Shown: positions 1 to 5,887, counted from the stretch's first letter. The stretch is DNA of 8,549 nucleotides from Acetobacteraceae bacterium (GCA_947379865.1 CANCOY010000136.1:1-8549), one strand, 5' to 3'. Numbers and translations: made by a program. Notes: generated by a model from the sequence alone, not told the origin.

Positions 1-527
1 CGGGTGTCGGGCAGGCTGTAACGCCATTCATATTCCCGCCAGCCCGGCAGGAACCAGCCGGTCATCAACAGCGCTTCCGCCAGCCCCAGATGGCAGCCCG
101 CATGGCCCGGATGCAGCGAGGTGCCGCGCAGGAAGCACTCAAGCGCCCCCCGGAAATCCCGCATGTTGTGCAGCAGTGTGCCCATGGTGTGCAGGGCATC
201 AACCCGGTCGGGCGCAAGGGCGAGGGAGCGCCGCCCCGCCACCACCGCCTCGTCAAACCGCCCAAGCATGGAGCGGACATGGCAGATGCGCGTCCACAGA
301 TCAGGCGAGTCAGGGCGCCTTGCCGCCAGGGCCAGCAGCGGCGCTTCCGAGGCAGCAAGAACGCCGGCATTCACCTCGATGGTCAGCAGCGCAAACTCAG
401 CATCCCAGGCCTCGGGCCCGGCCATGGCCGCGCGGCAGATCGCCCGGGCCAAATCACCGTCACCAGCCTGCAGCGCCGCCGCCAGATCGGCCCGCCAGCC
501 CGCGACATCGCCCAATCCACCTGCCAT
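1..527 (-). CDS. TPR protein, N-terminal part (probably TPR-glycosyltransferase), cut by window edge
   Basis: The minus strand is open from an ATG at 527 to the left edge (175 codons seen, no stop), so the C-terminal part is missing. The visible part is alpha-helical with about three tetratricopeptide-like units near residues 75-108, 109-142 and 143-170, each with the small/hydrophobic TPR spacing (for example D-A-L-H-T-M-G-T-L-L). The last unit ends in GWREYEWRY (162-170). From family knowledge, that signature sits at the end of the TPR array in many proteobacterial TPR proteins that carry a glycosyltransferase-like domain behind it; this domain is not in the window, so the full function is inferred. 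TPRs serve as protein-binding scaffolds. The start is supported by AGGTG (533-537) five bases upstream and by an in-frame TAG at 561-563, which excludes a longer protein. It is transcribed divergently from the LPOR gene and has no visible functional link to it. Confidence 0.8.
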   Translation of the reverse strand, partial: MAGGLGDVAGWRADLAAALQAGDGDLARAICRAAMAGPEAWDAEFALLTIEVNAGVLAASEAPLLALAARRPDSPDLWTRICHVRSMLGRFDEAVVAGRRSLALAPDRVDALHTMGTLLHNMRDFRGALECFLRGTSLHPGHAGCHLGLAEALLMTGWFLPGWREYEWRYSLPDT

Positions 528-745
528 CGGCGCACCTGATTTTCCACCCGCATGAGAACTCTAGTGTTGCAAGTATTTCAATCTGGCGATACTGCGGCGC
601 GCGGGTGCCCTTGCCATGTTCTTTTGGCTCTTTCACGCTGGGACAGCAGCGTTGTTTTCGCCTCGCATCCTTTACCCCCGCCGCAGGCCCTGAGTGATAT
701 GACCAAGCAGCACGCCGGGGCGCGGCAATAGAAGGAACGGCGCGG

Positions 746-766
746 ATGCGCGCCCGGTATTTCTGA
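746..766 (+). CDS. possible six-codon leader ORF upstream of LPOR
   Basis: ATG at 746 is preceded by AAGGA (732-736) at nine bases, the only good ribosome binding site in front of the LPOR gene. It reads M-R-A-R-Y-F and stops at TGA (764-766), 18 bases before the LPOR ATG at 785 and in the same frame. The LPOR starts themselves (GTG 776, ATG 785) have no Shine-Dalgarno sequence. LPOR could therefore be translated by re-initiation after this leader. The reading frame and SD are seen directly; a role is inference. The alternative is that it is fortuitous, or that 746 was once the LPOR start and was separated by a later stop. Confidence 0.3.
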   Translation: MRARYF

Positions 767-795
767 TCAACACCAGTGTTTCTGATGAACAAGAG
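760..795 (+). repeat. imperfect tandem direct repeat over the LPOR start codon
   Basis: TTTCTGATCAACACCAG (760-776) recurs as TTTCTGATGAACAAGAG (779-795): 14 of 17 bases match, 12 of the first 13, with a 19-bp offset. The second copy contains the LPOR start codon ATG (785-787); the first copy has ATC there and contains the TGA of the short leader ORF. Between the copies lies the small palindrome AACAC-CA-GTGTT (769-780). It may be a local duplication or a two-site operator; the sequence alone does not decide. Confidence 0.6.
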
Positions 796-1792
796 ATCCA
801 CGCACGTGCCGCAAGACCCCAAACCGACCGTCATCGTCACCGGCGCCTCTTCCGGTGTCGGCCTATATGCCACCAAATCCCTGGTTGACCGGGGCTGGCA
901 TGTTGTCATGGCCTGCCGTGACCTGGAAAAGGCTAGGGCGGCCTCTGCCACGCTGGGCATTCCCCACAGCAGTGTCTCGTTCGGCCTGATCGATCTGGGG
1001 TCGCAGGCAAGCGTCCGCGACTTCGTCGACCGCTTCAAGGCAGAGGGACTGCCCTTGCATGCCCTGGTCTGCAATGCCGCGGTCTATCTGCCGCGGCTGC
1101 AGCAACCCGGGCGCTCGCCCGAGGGTTTTGAGATCAGCGTGGCCACCAATCATTTGGGCCACTTCCTGCTCAGCCACCTGCTGCTGCCAAGCCTGGTGCC
1201 CCTGAATGGCCAGGCGCCGCGTCTGATCACGCTGGGCACCGTGACCGCCAATTCCGAAGAATTCGGCGGCAAGGTGCCGATCCCGGCGCCGGCCGATCTC
1301 GGCGACCTGCAGGGGCTTGAGGCCGGGTTCCGGGCACCGGTCGCCATGATTGATGGCAAAGCCTTCAAGGCCGGCAAGGCCTATAAGGACAGCAAGCTCT
1401 GCAACATGGTCATGAACCGCGAGTTCCACCGGCGTTATCACGCCAGCACGGGCGTGGTCTTCAACACCCTCTATCCGGGCTGCGTCGCCGAGACGGCCCT
1501 GTTCCGGCACGCCCCGAAACTGTTCCAGCAGATCTTCCCCTGGTTCCAGAAGAACATCACCAAGGGCTATGTCTCCCAGCCTCTGGCGGGCGAGCGGGTG
1601 GCCCAGGTGGTGGTGGATGGCGCCTTCGCGCAGTCTGGCGTGCATTGGAGCTGGGGCAACCGCCAGCGCGAGGGCGCACAGCCCTTTGCCCAGGCTCTGT
1701 CGCCCAAGGCAAATGACCTCACCCGCGCCAGCCGCCTCTGGGACCTCAGCCTTGCGATGGTGGGCACCACGGCGGCAGCGGGCTCTGCCTAG
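785..1792 (+). CDS. por: light-dependent protochlorophyllide oxidoreductase (LPOR), EC 1.3.1.33
   Basis: The enzyme reduces the C17-C18 double bond of protochlorophyllide to chlorophyllide with NADPH, and only when the bound pigment absorbs light. The product is a 335-residue SDR-fold protein, the normal size for bacterial LPOR. Numbered from GTG 776, it shows TGASSGVG (22-29, NADPH loop), MACRD (45-49), VCNAAVY (98-104), TNHLGHFLLS (124-133), GKAYKDSKLCN (200-210) with catalytic Tyr203 and Lys207, LYPGC (232-236) and FPWFQKNITKGYVSQ near 257-271. All four cysteines typical of LPOR (47, 99, 209, 236) are present. Stretches such as GTVTAN, KVPIPAP, GVHWSWGNRQ and LAGERVA match my memory of cyanobacterial LPOR almost word for word, more than plant POR. 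That fits the reported transfer of LPOR into aerobic phototrophic alphaproteobacteria. Start: ATG 785 or in-frame GTG 776; neither has an SD. The stop overlaps that of the convergent hydrolase gene. Confidence 0.95.
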   Translation: MNKRSTHVPQDPKPTVIVTGASSGVGLYATKSLVDRGWHVVMACRDLEKARAASATLGIPHSSVSFGLIDLGSQASVRDFVDRFKAEGLPLHALVCNAAVYLPRLQQPGRSPEGFEISVATNHLGHFLLSHLLLPSLVPLNGQAPRLITLGTVTANSEEFGGKVPIPAPADLGDLQGLEAGFRAPVAMIDGKAFKAGKAYKDSKLCNMVMNREFHRRYHASTGVVFNTLYPGCVAETALFRHAPKLFQQIFPWFQKNITKGYVSQPLAGERVAQVVVDGAFAQSGVHWSWGNRQREGAQPFAQALSPKANDLTRASRLWDLSLAMVGTTAAAGSA

Positions 1793-2715
1793 GGCGCCCC
1801 GGCTGAGAGGAAGGCCTTCACTGGGGCAAGGGACGTGGCCGGGTCTTCCTCGAAGGGCACATGGCCCAGGTTGGGCAAGGCAACCAGACGCGCATTGGGC
1901 AGGTTGCGCAGGTAATCTTCTGCATTACTAATCGGAATCATGCCGTCCTGCTCACCCCAGAGCAGCAGGGTGGGCGCGGCGATGCGGGCAAGCACGGGGG
2001 CCGGGTCGCGCAGCATCACCTGGGCCATGCGCGCCAGGATCGCCCCCCGCACGCCGGGCGCCAGCATCAGGTCGCGGTAGCGGGTGAGGATTGCCTCGCT
2101 CAGGGCCTCGGGGCGGGCAAAAGCAACGGCCAGATTCATCCGCAGCAGGCTGCGCGGCGCAACATAAGGCAGGGCCTGCATCATCAGCGGTATATCTGGC
2201 GCCTTGTCGTAGTCGAACCCCGGGCTGGCAAAGCCATCGGGGGAAACCAGCACAAGGCGCGCCACCCGCGCGGGATTGTGGGCGGCAAAGTTCCAGGCTA
2301 TGCGCCCCCCCAGGGAATTGCCGATGAGGCTGGCGCGCTCCAGCCCCAGCTGGTCCATCAGGCCCGAAAGGATCTGCATGTCGCGGGCAATGGTATAGTC
2401 GCCTGCGGGATCGGCACCGGTCAGGCCAAAGCCCGGCAGGTCAAACCGGATCACCCGGAAATGCGCCGATAGCGCCTCTGCCCAGGCATCCCACGTCTCC
2501 AGGCTGGCACCAAAGCCGTGCAGCAGGATTACCGCTGGTGCGGTACGCGGGCCCGTGTCGCGCAGGCGCACACGCAAGCCATCGACGGTGCGATAGTCTC
2601 CGGGATAGGCCGCTTCAAGGGCTGGGCGCGGCTTGTCGGGGGCATAAAGCCAGACCGCCAGGGCGATAACACCGACGGCCGCCACGCCCGCCACCCAGGC
2701 CAGGATCATCGACAT
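1789..2715 (-). CDS. membrane-anchored alpha/beta hydrolase
   Basis: This is a 308-residue serine hydrolase of unknown substrate. Residues 4-24 form one hydrophobic segment (an uncleaved anchor or signal) followed by KPRP, so the catalytic domain probably lies on the periplasmic side or at the membrane surface. The alpha/beta hydrolase core is clear: HGFG (66-69, oxyanion hole), FDLPGFG (91-97), nucleophile elbow GNSLGG (132-137, Ser134), GEQDGMIP (254-261, acid Asp257) and LGHVPFEEDP (283-292, His285). The first of two nearby ATG codons is chosen because AAGGA (2721-2725) lies five bases upstream. It begins 25 bases after the bciA stop, so the two are almost certainly co-transcribed. That placement suggests work on a tetrapyrrole ester or a lipid, but this is inference; generic esterase, lipase or epoxide hydrolase-like activity fits equally well. 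It is not a clear match to BchO, which as I recall lacks an N-terminal anchor. Confidence 0.85.
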   Translation of the reverse strand: MSMILAWVAGVAAVGVIALAVWLYAPDKPRPALEAAYPGDYRTVDGLRVRLRDTGPRTAPAVILLHGFGASLETWDAWAEALSAHFRVIRFDLPGFGLTGADPAGDYTIARDMQILSGLMDQLGLERASLIGNSLGGRIAWNFAAHNPARVARLVLVSPDGFASPGFDYDKAPDIPLMMQALPYVAPRSLLRMNLAVAFARPEALSEAILTRYRDLMLAPGVRGAILARMAQVMLRDPAPVLARIAAPTLLLWGEQDGMIPISNAEDYLRNLPNARLVALPNLGHVPFEEDPATSLAPVKAFLSAGAP

Positions 2716-2740
2716 ATTTTTCCTTTTCGCCGACGCCACC

Positions 2741-3730
2741 TCAAAAAACGGCGTGGTCTCCCCGCTCGGGCGCCGCGTCGCCGGCAAGGATGGCACGGTA
2801 GAAGTCGAACAGGGTCTGCGTGCCCGTGGAGGGGGTGGCGGCCGCATCATAGCGGCCGGTTTGCGGGTCCAGCACCAGCATGGATTCGGTGGCGTAATAG
2901 CGGCCGATGCGCGCAAGCTCAGCCTTTTCGGCCAACCCCGGCACCACGCGCCCCAGGGCCGCAAGGCAGGCGGCAATGACGTCGAGCAGGCGCACGGGGG
3001 CGGATTTGAATTTCGGCTCCCGGCCCAACATGGCGAACAGGGCCTCCCCCTGCTGGCGCGGCGTGATCGCCTCCCCCGGACCACCAATGGGCAGGATGCG
3101 GTTCCAGCGGCTGTCGTCGTCGAGGCAGGCGGCAATGTAATCTGCCAGATCATCATCGCTGATCGGCTTGCAGGCGGTGAGCCTGCCGTCGCCAAAGATC
3201 AGGAAGGGGCGGCCGCGCTGTACCCGCGCAATCTGGCCCGACAGGGATTTGAAGAAGGCGGTTGGCCGCACGATGGAATAGCGCAGACCAGAGGCGATCA
3301 ACGCCGCCTCGAAGGCGAGCTTGGCGTGTTGGAAGGCCAGCAGCGGCTTTTGCACGCAAATGGCCGACAGCAGCACGAAATGCTGCACACCCGCCGCTTG
3401 CGCTGCCGCCAGGGCGTTGAGGTGCGCCTGATGGTCGATGGCCCAGGCATCCCTGGGCGTGCCAGTGCGCGAGGCCATGCAGGAGACCACGGCATCAAAG
3501 CGTTCGCCAGAAAAGCCGTCGCGGGCAAGCGACCGGGGATCCGCCGGATTGACCAGCCTGACCGTGGCGCCCTCAAAGAGCTGCGCCATGTCGGCCTGCC
3601 CCAGGGCGCTGCCGACACCGGCACGGGCTCGCACGAAACAGACCACCTCGTGCCCGCGCCGCAGCAGCGCCGCCACTGTGGCCCGGCCGATGGTGCCCGT
3701 AGCACCCAGCACACAGACGCGCTGGCGCAT
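2741..3730 (-). CDS. bciA: divinyl (proto)chlorophyllide a 8-vinyl reductase, BciA type
   Basis: BciA reduces the C8 vinyl group of divinyl (proto)chlorophyllide to ethyl with NADPH. The protein has 329 residues and an extended-SDR (NmrA-like) fold: GATGTIG at 9-15 binds NADPH, followed by GHEVVCFVR (26-34). Signatures I recognise from the BciA/plant DVR family are VSCMASRTG (82-90), AIDHQAHLNAL (97-107), LLSAICVQKPLL (120-131), AKLAFEA (136-142) and SIVRPTAFFKSLSGQ (152-166). Further on come FGDGRLTACKPIS, LPIGGPG, LGREPKF and the C-terminal RIGRYYATESMLV. The ATG at 3730 gives a start right before the nucleotide-binding strand, as usual. In-frame GTG codons at 3751 (GGGG five bases upstream) and 3766 are possible alternatives. 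Together with LPOR it supplies two successive steps of (bacterio)chlorophyll synthesis. BciA needs no iron-sulfur cluster, unlike BciB. Confidence 0.93.
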   Translation of the reverse strand: MRQRVCVLGATGTIGRATVAALLRRGHEVVCFVRARAGVGSALGQADMAQLFEGATVRLVNPADPRSLARDGFSGERFDAVVSCMASRTGTPRDAWAIDHQAHLNALAAAQAAGVQHFVLLSAICVQKPLLAFQHAKLAFEAALIASGLRYSIVRPTAFFKSLSGQIARVQRGRPFLIFGDGRLTACKPISDDDLADYIAACLDDDSRWNRILPIGGPGEAITPRQQGEALFAMLGREPKFKSAPVRLLDVIAACLAALGRVVPGLAEKAELARIGRYYATESMLVLDPQTGRYDAAATPSTGTQTLFDFYRAILAGDAAPERGDHAVF

Positions 3731-3779
3731 CACCGCGCCAGCATTGGTCACATTATCCCCGCCCACCCGACCAGGCCCC

Positions 3780-3801
3780 CGCGCGATTTCAAGGTCGCGC
3801 G
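3780..3801. repeat. inverted repeat upstream of bciA
   Basis: CGCGCGA (3780-3786) and TCGCGCG (3795-3801) are perfect 7-bp arms around an 8-base spacer, lying 50-71 bases upstream of the bciA ATG in the 113-bp gap behind the DUF1993 gene. There is no T-run on either side in the minus-strand direction, so a terminator is unlikely. A regulator site or a structured leader is possible, but chance in GC-rich DNA cannot be excluded. Confidence 0.35.
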
Positions 3802-3843
3802 AAGTTTAGGACGGTCGGGACGCTGGCAACAAGGCCGTGCTTC

Positions 3844-4350
3844 CTAGGCTGTGCCCAGAAAGTCCTTCTTGCCGATGGGCACGCCATTGTGGCGCAGGAT
3901 CGCGTGGGCGGTGGTGAGGTGAAAATAGAAGTTCGGCATGGCCTGTTCCAGCAGATAGGGCTGCCCCTTGACCACCAGGGCCACGCCACGGCGCATCAGG
4001 GTGATGTCGCGATCCTCGGAGCCATCGACCTGCTCGGCGGTAAAGCTCTCGACAATCGCCAGCGCCCGCTCGACGCGGCCAATCAGATCATCAAAGACGA
4101 TCTCGACATCGGGAAAGCTGATGACCTCGGCACCGGCCAGGCGCGCCACCGCACCCTTGGCAAAATCGGTGCAGAGGTGGATCTGGCGGTTGAAGGGCAG
4201 CATGTCGGGATAAAGGCGGGCCTGCAGCAGGGCCAGGTGATCGATGCCATGGGCGTCGGCATGGGCCTGTGCCTTGTGCAAAAGGCCCCGCAGCGCCTTG
4301 AGGCCCTGGATGAAAACCGGCGCGGACGCCTGGTACATGGAAAGCAGCAT
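3844..4350 (-). CDS. DUF1993 family protein
   Basis: This 168-residue protein is mostly helical and lacks a signal peptide or membrane segment. It matches the DUF1993 family over its whole length: an N-terminal SMYQASAPVFIQGLKAL (4-20), then ARLYPDMLPFNRQIH, DFAKGAVARLAG, a central GSEDRDITL, and the C-terminal LPNFYFH-type element (here MPNFYFHLTTAHAILRHNG) ending in GKKDFLG. The length equals the family's usual size. The biochemical role of the family is not known to me; the fold is thought to resemble the DinB-like four-helix bundle, which I state with low certainty. The start has AAGGA (4357-4361) six bases upstream and a sigma-70-like promoter further up. It is the first gene of a minus-strand block with bciA and the hydrolase, 113 bases before bciA. 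Co-transcription with them is possible but not shown. Confidence 0.88.
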   Translation of the reverse strand: MLLSMYQASAPVFIQGLKALRGLLHKAQAHADAHGIDHLALLQARLYPDMLPFNRQIHLCTDFAKGAVARLAGAEVISFPDVEIVFDDLIGRVERALAIVESFTAEQVDGSEDRDITLMRRGVALVVKGQPYLLEQAMPNFYFHLTTAHAILRHNGVPIGKKDFLGTA

Positions 4351-4386
4351 GACAGATCCTTCAAACCCCGGCGATCCGGAAGCCGC

Positions 4387-4415
4387 TTTATACCGGGCCG
4401 CCCGCCACCTGTCGC
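4387..4415 (-). promoter_or_regulatory. sigma-70-like promoter for the DUF1993 gene
   Basis: On the minus strand GCGACA (4415-4410; 4 of 6 to TTGACA) is followed after 17 bases by TATAAA (4392-4387; 5 of 6 to TATAAT). Transcription would start near 4380, giving a leader of about 30 bases that contains the AAGGA ribosome binding site. Confidence 0.45.
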
Positions 4416-4442
4416 TGTCATTCGCAAGCCCCCCGGGCGGCC
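4396..4442. repeat. 9-bp inverted repeat in the DUF1993/sod divergent region
   Basis: GGCCGCCCG (4396-4404) and CGGGCGGCC (4434-4442) are perfect inverted arms separated by 29 bases. The left arm lies inside the spacer of the predicted DUF1993 promoter and the right arm about 55 bases upstream of the sod start. The spacing suggests an operator bound on both sides or a long-loop hairpin; function is inference. Confidence 0.4.
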
Positions 4443-4476
4443 AAAGCTGGAACCACGCGGGGCCCCGCCCATTAAC

Positions 4477-4490
4477 AAGGAGGTGAGGAG
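4477..4490 (+). promoter_or_regulatory. very strong ribosome binding site of sod
   Basis: AAGGAGGTGA (4477-4486) is complementary over ten bases to the usual 16S rRNA 3' end and runs directly into GAGGAG (4485-4490), which lies eight bases before the ATG at 4499 and five before an in-frame TTG at 4496. Such a site is expected for a highly translated mRNA. Confidence 0.7.
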
Positions 4491-4498
4491 CCCTGTTG

Positions 4499-5131
4499 AT
4501 GTATGTTCTGCCCGATCTGCCCTATGCCTATGACGCCCTGCAGTCTGTGATCTCCGACCGCACGCTGCGCTTCCATCACGACAAGCACCACGGCGGCTAT
4601 GTGAAGGCGCTGAATGAGCTGCTGGCGCGAGAGACGGCCACCAGCGCGACACTGGAGGCGGTCATCCTCGACGCGTCCCGAAGTGGCAAGCAAAAGCTGT
4701 TCAACAATGCCGCGCAGGCCTGGAATCACAGCTTCTTCTGGCTGTCCATGTCGCCCAAGCGCCAACGACCAAGCGGCGCGCTGGCGGCGGCAATCGACAA
4801 GACATTCGGCGATCTTGCCGGGCTGAAGACGGCCCTGGTGGAAGCCGGCGCAGGACATTTTGGTTCAGGCTGGGTCTGGCTGGTGGCCGACCAAGAGGGC
4901 GGCCTCGACGTGCGCTCGACCCATGATGCCGACGACACCCTCAGCCAGGCGGGCACCACACCCCTGCTCGTCTGCGATCTGTGGGAGCACGCCTATTATC
5001 TCGACCACCAGAACAACCGTAAGGGCTTTCTGGAAGGCTGGTTCGACGCCTTGCCAAACTGGCCATTTGCCGCCAGCCAATATGAAGCCGCCCGTGGTCA
5101 CGGGGCGCCCTGGCGTCATCCGGCCCCCTGA
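4499..5131 (+). CDS. sodB: superoxide dismutase, iron type
   Basis: The enzyme converts superoxide into oxygen and hydrogen peroxide, normally in the cytoplasm as a dimer. The 210-residue protein covers both Fe/Mn-SOD domains. The N-terminal hairpin has LPDLPYAYDAL and FHHDKHHGGYV with metal ligand His26. NNAAQAWNHSFFW supplies His77, and DLWEHAYYLD supplies Asp160 and His164. Gln73 lies four residues before His77, at the place of Gln69 in E. coli FeSOD; Mn enzymes usually have Gly there and bring the Gln from the C-terminal domain. HFGSGW (120-125) follows the family pattern. Iron is therefore the likely metal, though cambialistic enzymes exist. His170 stands where family members usually have Tyr (YLDY), a small oddity. 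There is no signal peptide. The gene is 51 bases from the following ferritin-like gene and is preceded by an exceptional Shine-Dalgarno sequence. Confidence 0.95.
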   Translation: MYVLPDLPYAYDALQSVISDRTLRFHHDKHHGGYVKALNELLARETATSATLEAVILDASRSGKQKLFNNAAQAWNHSFFWLSMSPKRQRPSGALAAAIDKTFGDLAGLKTALVEAGAGHFGSGWVWLVADQEGGLDVRSTHDADDTLSQAGTTPLLVCDLWEHAYYLDHQNNRKGFLEGWFDALPNWPFAASQYEAARGHGAPWRHPAP

Positions 5132-5181
5132 CCCGCACACCACCTCTGCCCGCCGCCCCCCAACCACGCACTGGAAAAAAC

Positions 5182-5769
5182 ATGACGAACACAGCCGGCG
5201 CAGGAAACAATGCGACCGAACCCTTTCTGTCAGACGTCAAGGCCCTGCGCGAGCGCGCCCGCCACCAGATGGAGAAGGGCGCGGTCAGCCGTACCTATGT
5301 GGGCGATGTGGCACGCACCATCGAGATCCTGCAGAGCGTGCTGGCGACCGAGCTTGTCTGCGTGCTGCGCTACACGCAGCATTCCATCGTGGCCGCCGGC
5401 CTTGCCAGCGAGGGCGTGAAGGCGGAATTTGCCCAGCATGCCAAAGAGGAAATGGACCATGTCATGGCCGTGGCCGAGCGGATCGGCCAGTTGGGCGCGG
5501 CACCCAATTTCGACCCCAAGGACCTGAGCAGCCGCGCCGCCTCGGAATATGCCACCGGGGCGAACATGGTGGCGATGATCCGCGAAAACCTGATCGCCGA
5601 ACGGATTGCCGTCGATCATTATCGCGAATTAATCCGCTTCTTTGGCGACAATGACCCCACCACCCGGGTCATGATCGAGGCGATCCTGACGGTGGAGGAA
5701 GAGCACGCGTCCGACATGCAGGACCTGCTGGCCACCCACGAGACCGGCCCGGCCGCCCGCAAGGCCTGA
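5182..5769 (+). CDS. bacterioferritin-like diiron protein
   Basis: This 195-residue protein belongs to the ferritin-like superfamily, in the group usually annotated as ferritin-like or bacterioferritin. Family members oxidise Fe(II) at a diiron site, and true bacterioferritins store iron in 24-mers. The four-helix bundle and diiron ligands are visible: Glu57 in ATELVCVLRYTQH, Glu90 and His93 in KEEMDHV, Glu140 in IAERIAVDHY, and Glu172/His175 in VEEEHASDM. The 33-residue distance from Glu57 to Glu90 equals that between Glu18 and Glu51 of E. coli bacterioferritin. Met91 falls at the position of the haem-ligating Met52. About 45 residues precede the first helix, more than in bacterioferritin, and the C-terminus is a little longer. 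The ATG has only a weak site (GGAA, 5173-5176). It lies close behind sod on the same strand, suggesting one oxidative-stress unit in which iron is sequestered away from the peroxide made by SOD. Confidence 0.85.
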   Translation: MTNTAGAGNNATEPFLSDVKALRERARHQMEKGAVSRTYVGDVARTIEILQSVLATELVCVLRYTQHSIVAAGLASEGVKAEFAQHAKEEMDHVMAVAERIGQLGAAPNFDPKDLSSRAASEYATGANMVAMIRENLIAERIAVDHYRELIRFFGDNDPTTRVMIEAILTVEEEHASDMQDLLATHETGPAARKA

Positions 5770-5779
5770 AAAAGAGGCG

Positions 5780-5814
5780 TGCGGCTTGGGGGAGGCAGCC
5801 CGCAAGGCGATTTT
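5780..5814 (+). terminator. weak terminator-like hairpin behind the ferritin-like gene
   Basis: TGCGGCT (5780-5786) can pair with AGCCCGCA (5797-5804) with one bulged C, followed six bases later by TTTT (5811-5814). The T-run is short and not adjacent, so termination may be partial. Confidence 0.22.
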
Positions 5815-5860
5815 AGAGACTGTTCATCGGCGCTTGGCTGGGCCAGACTTGGCTGGAAAC

Positions 5861-5887
5861 GGGGCGGCGCCTGCAATCGACCGCCCC
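5861..5887. repeat. inverted repeat in the leader of the cupin gene
   Basis: GGGGCGG (5861-5867) and CCGCCCC (5881-5887) are perfect 7-bp arms with a 13-base loop, ending 22 bases before the cupin start and ten before its ribosome binding site. It could form an mRNA hairpin next to the SD. The same 140-bp gap also contains two copies of TTGGCTGG (near 5835 and 5850). Confidence 0.35.

Noticed and set aside
739..754. Small palindrome GGCGCG-GATG-CGCGCC upstream of LPOR
   Set aside because: Only six GC base pairs in GC-rich DNA; easily due to chance, and it overlaps the leader ORF start.
528..784. Search for a PpsR/CrtJ-type TGT-N12-ACA site and for a clear sigma-70 promoter before LPOR
   Set aside because: The TGT and ACA triplets I tested here are not spaced by 12 bases, and the best promoter-like combination (TTGCAA at 567 with GATACT at 588) has a 15-base spacer and weak match, so none was annotated.
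460..1074. 204-codon minus-strand ORF spanning the TPR/LPOR intergenic region
   Set aside because: It overlaps the real TPR gene on the same strand in another frame and LPOR on the other; the TPR frame has a good start and SD at 527 and real repeat periodicity.
863..1645. 260-codon minus-strand ORF opposite LPOR
   Set aside because: Shadow of a gene with unmistakable LPOR motifs; its translation shows no domain.
2716..3195. Upstream part of a 468-codon minus-strand reading frame continuous with the hydrolase
   Set aside because: This stretch lies antisense-frame inside bciA, has proline- and arginine-rich low-complexity translation without domain features, and the hydrolase has its own ATG with AAGGA at 2715.
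3752..3757. GATAAT as a possible -10 box for bciA
   Set aside because: No acceptable -35 hexamer stands 16-18 bases upstream (GGGGGC at 17), so a separate bciA promoter is not supported.
2753..3847. 364-codon plus-strand ORF opposite bciA
   Set aside because: BciA on the minus strand matches its family over the full length; the opposing frame has no recognisable domain and is a GC-rich shadow.
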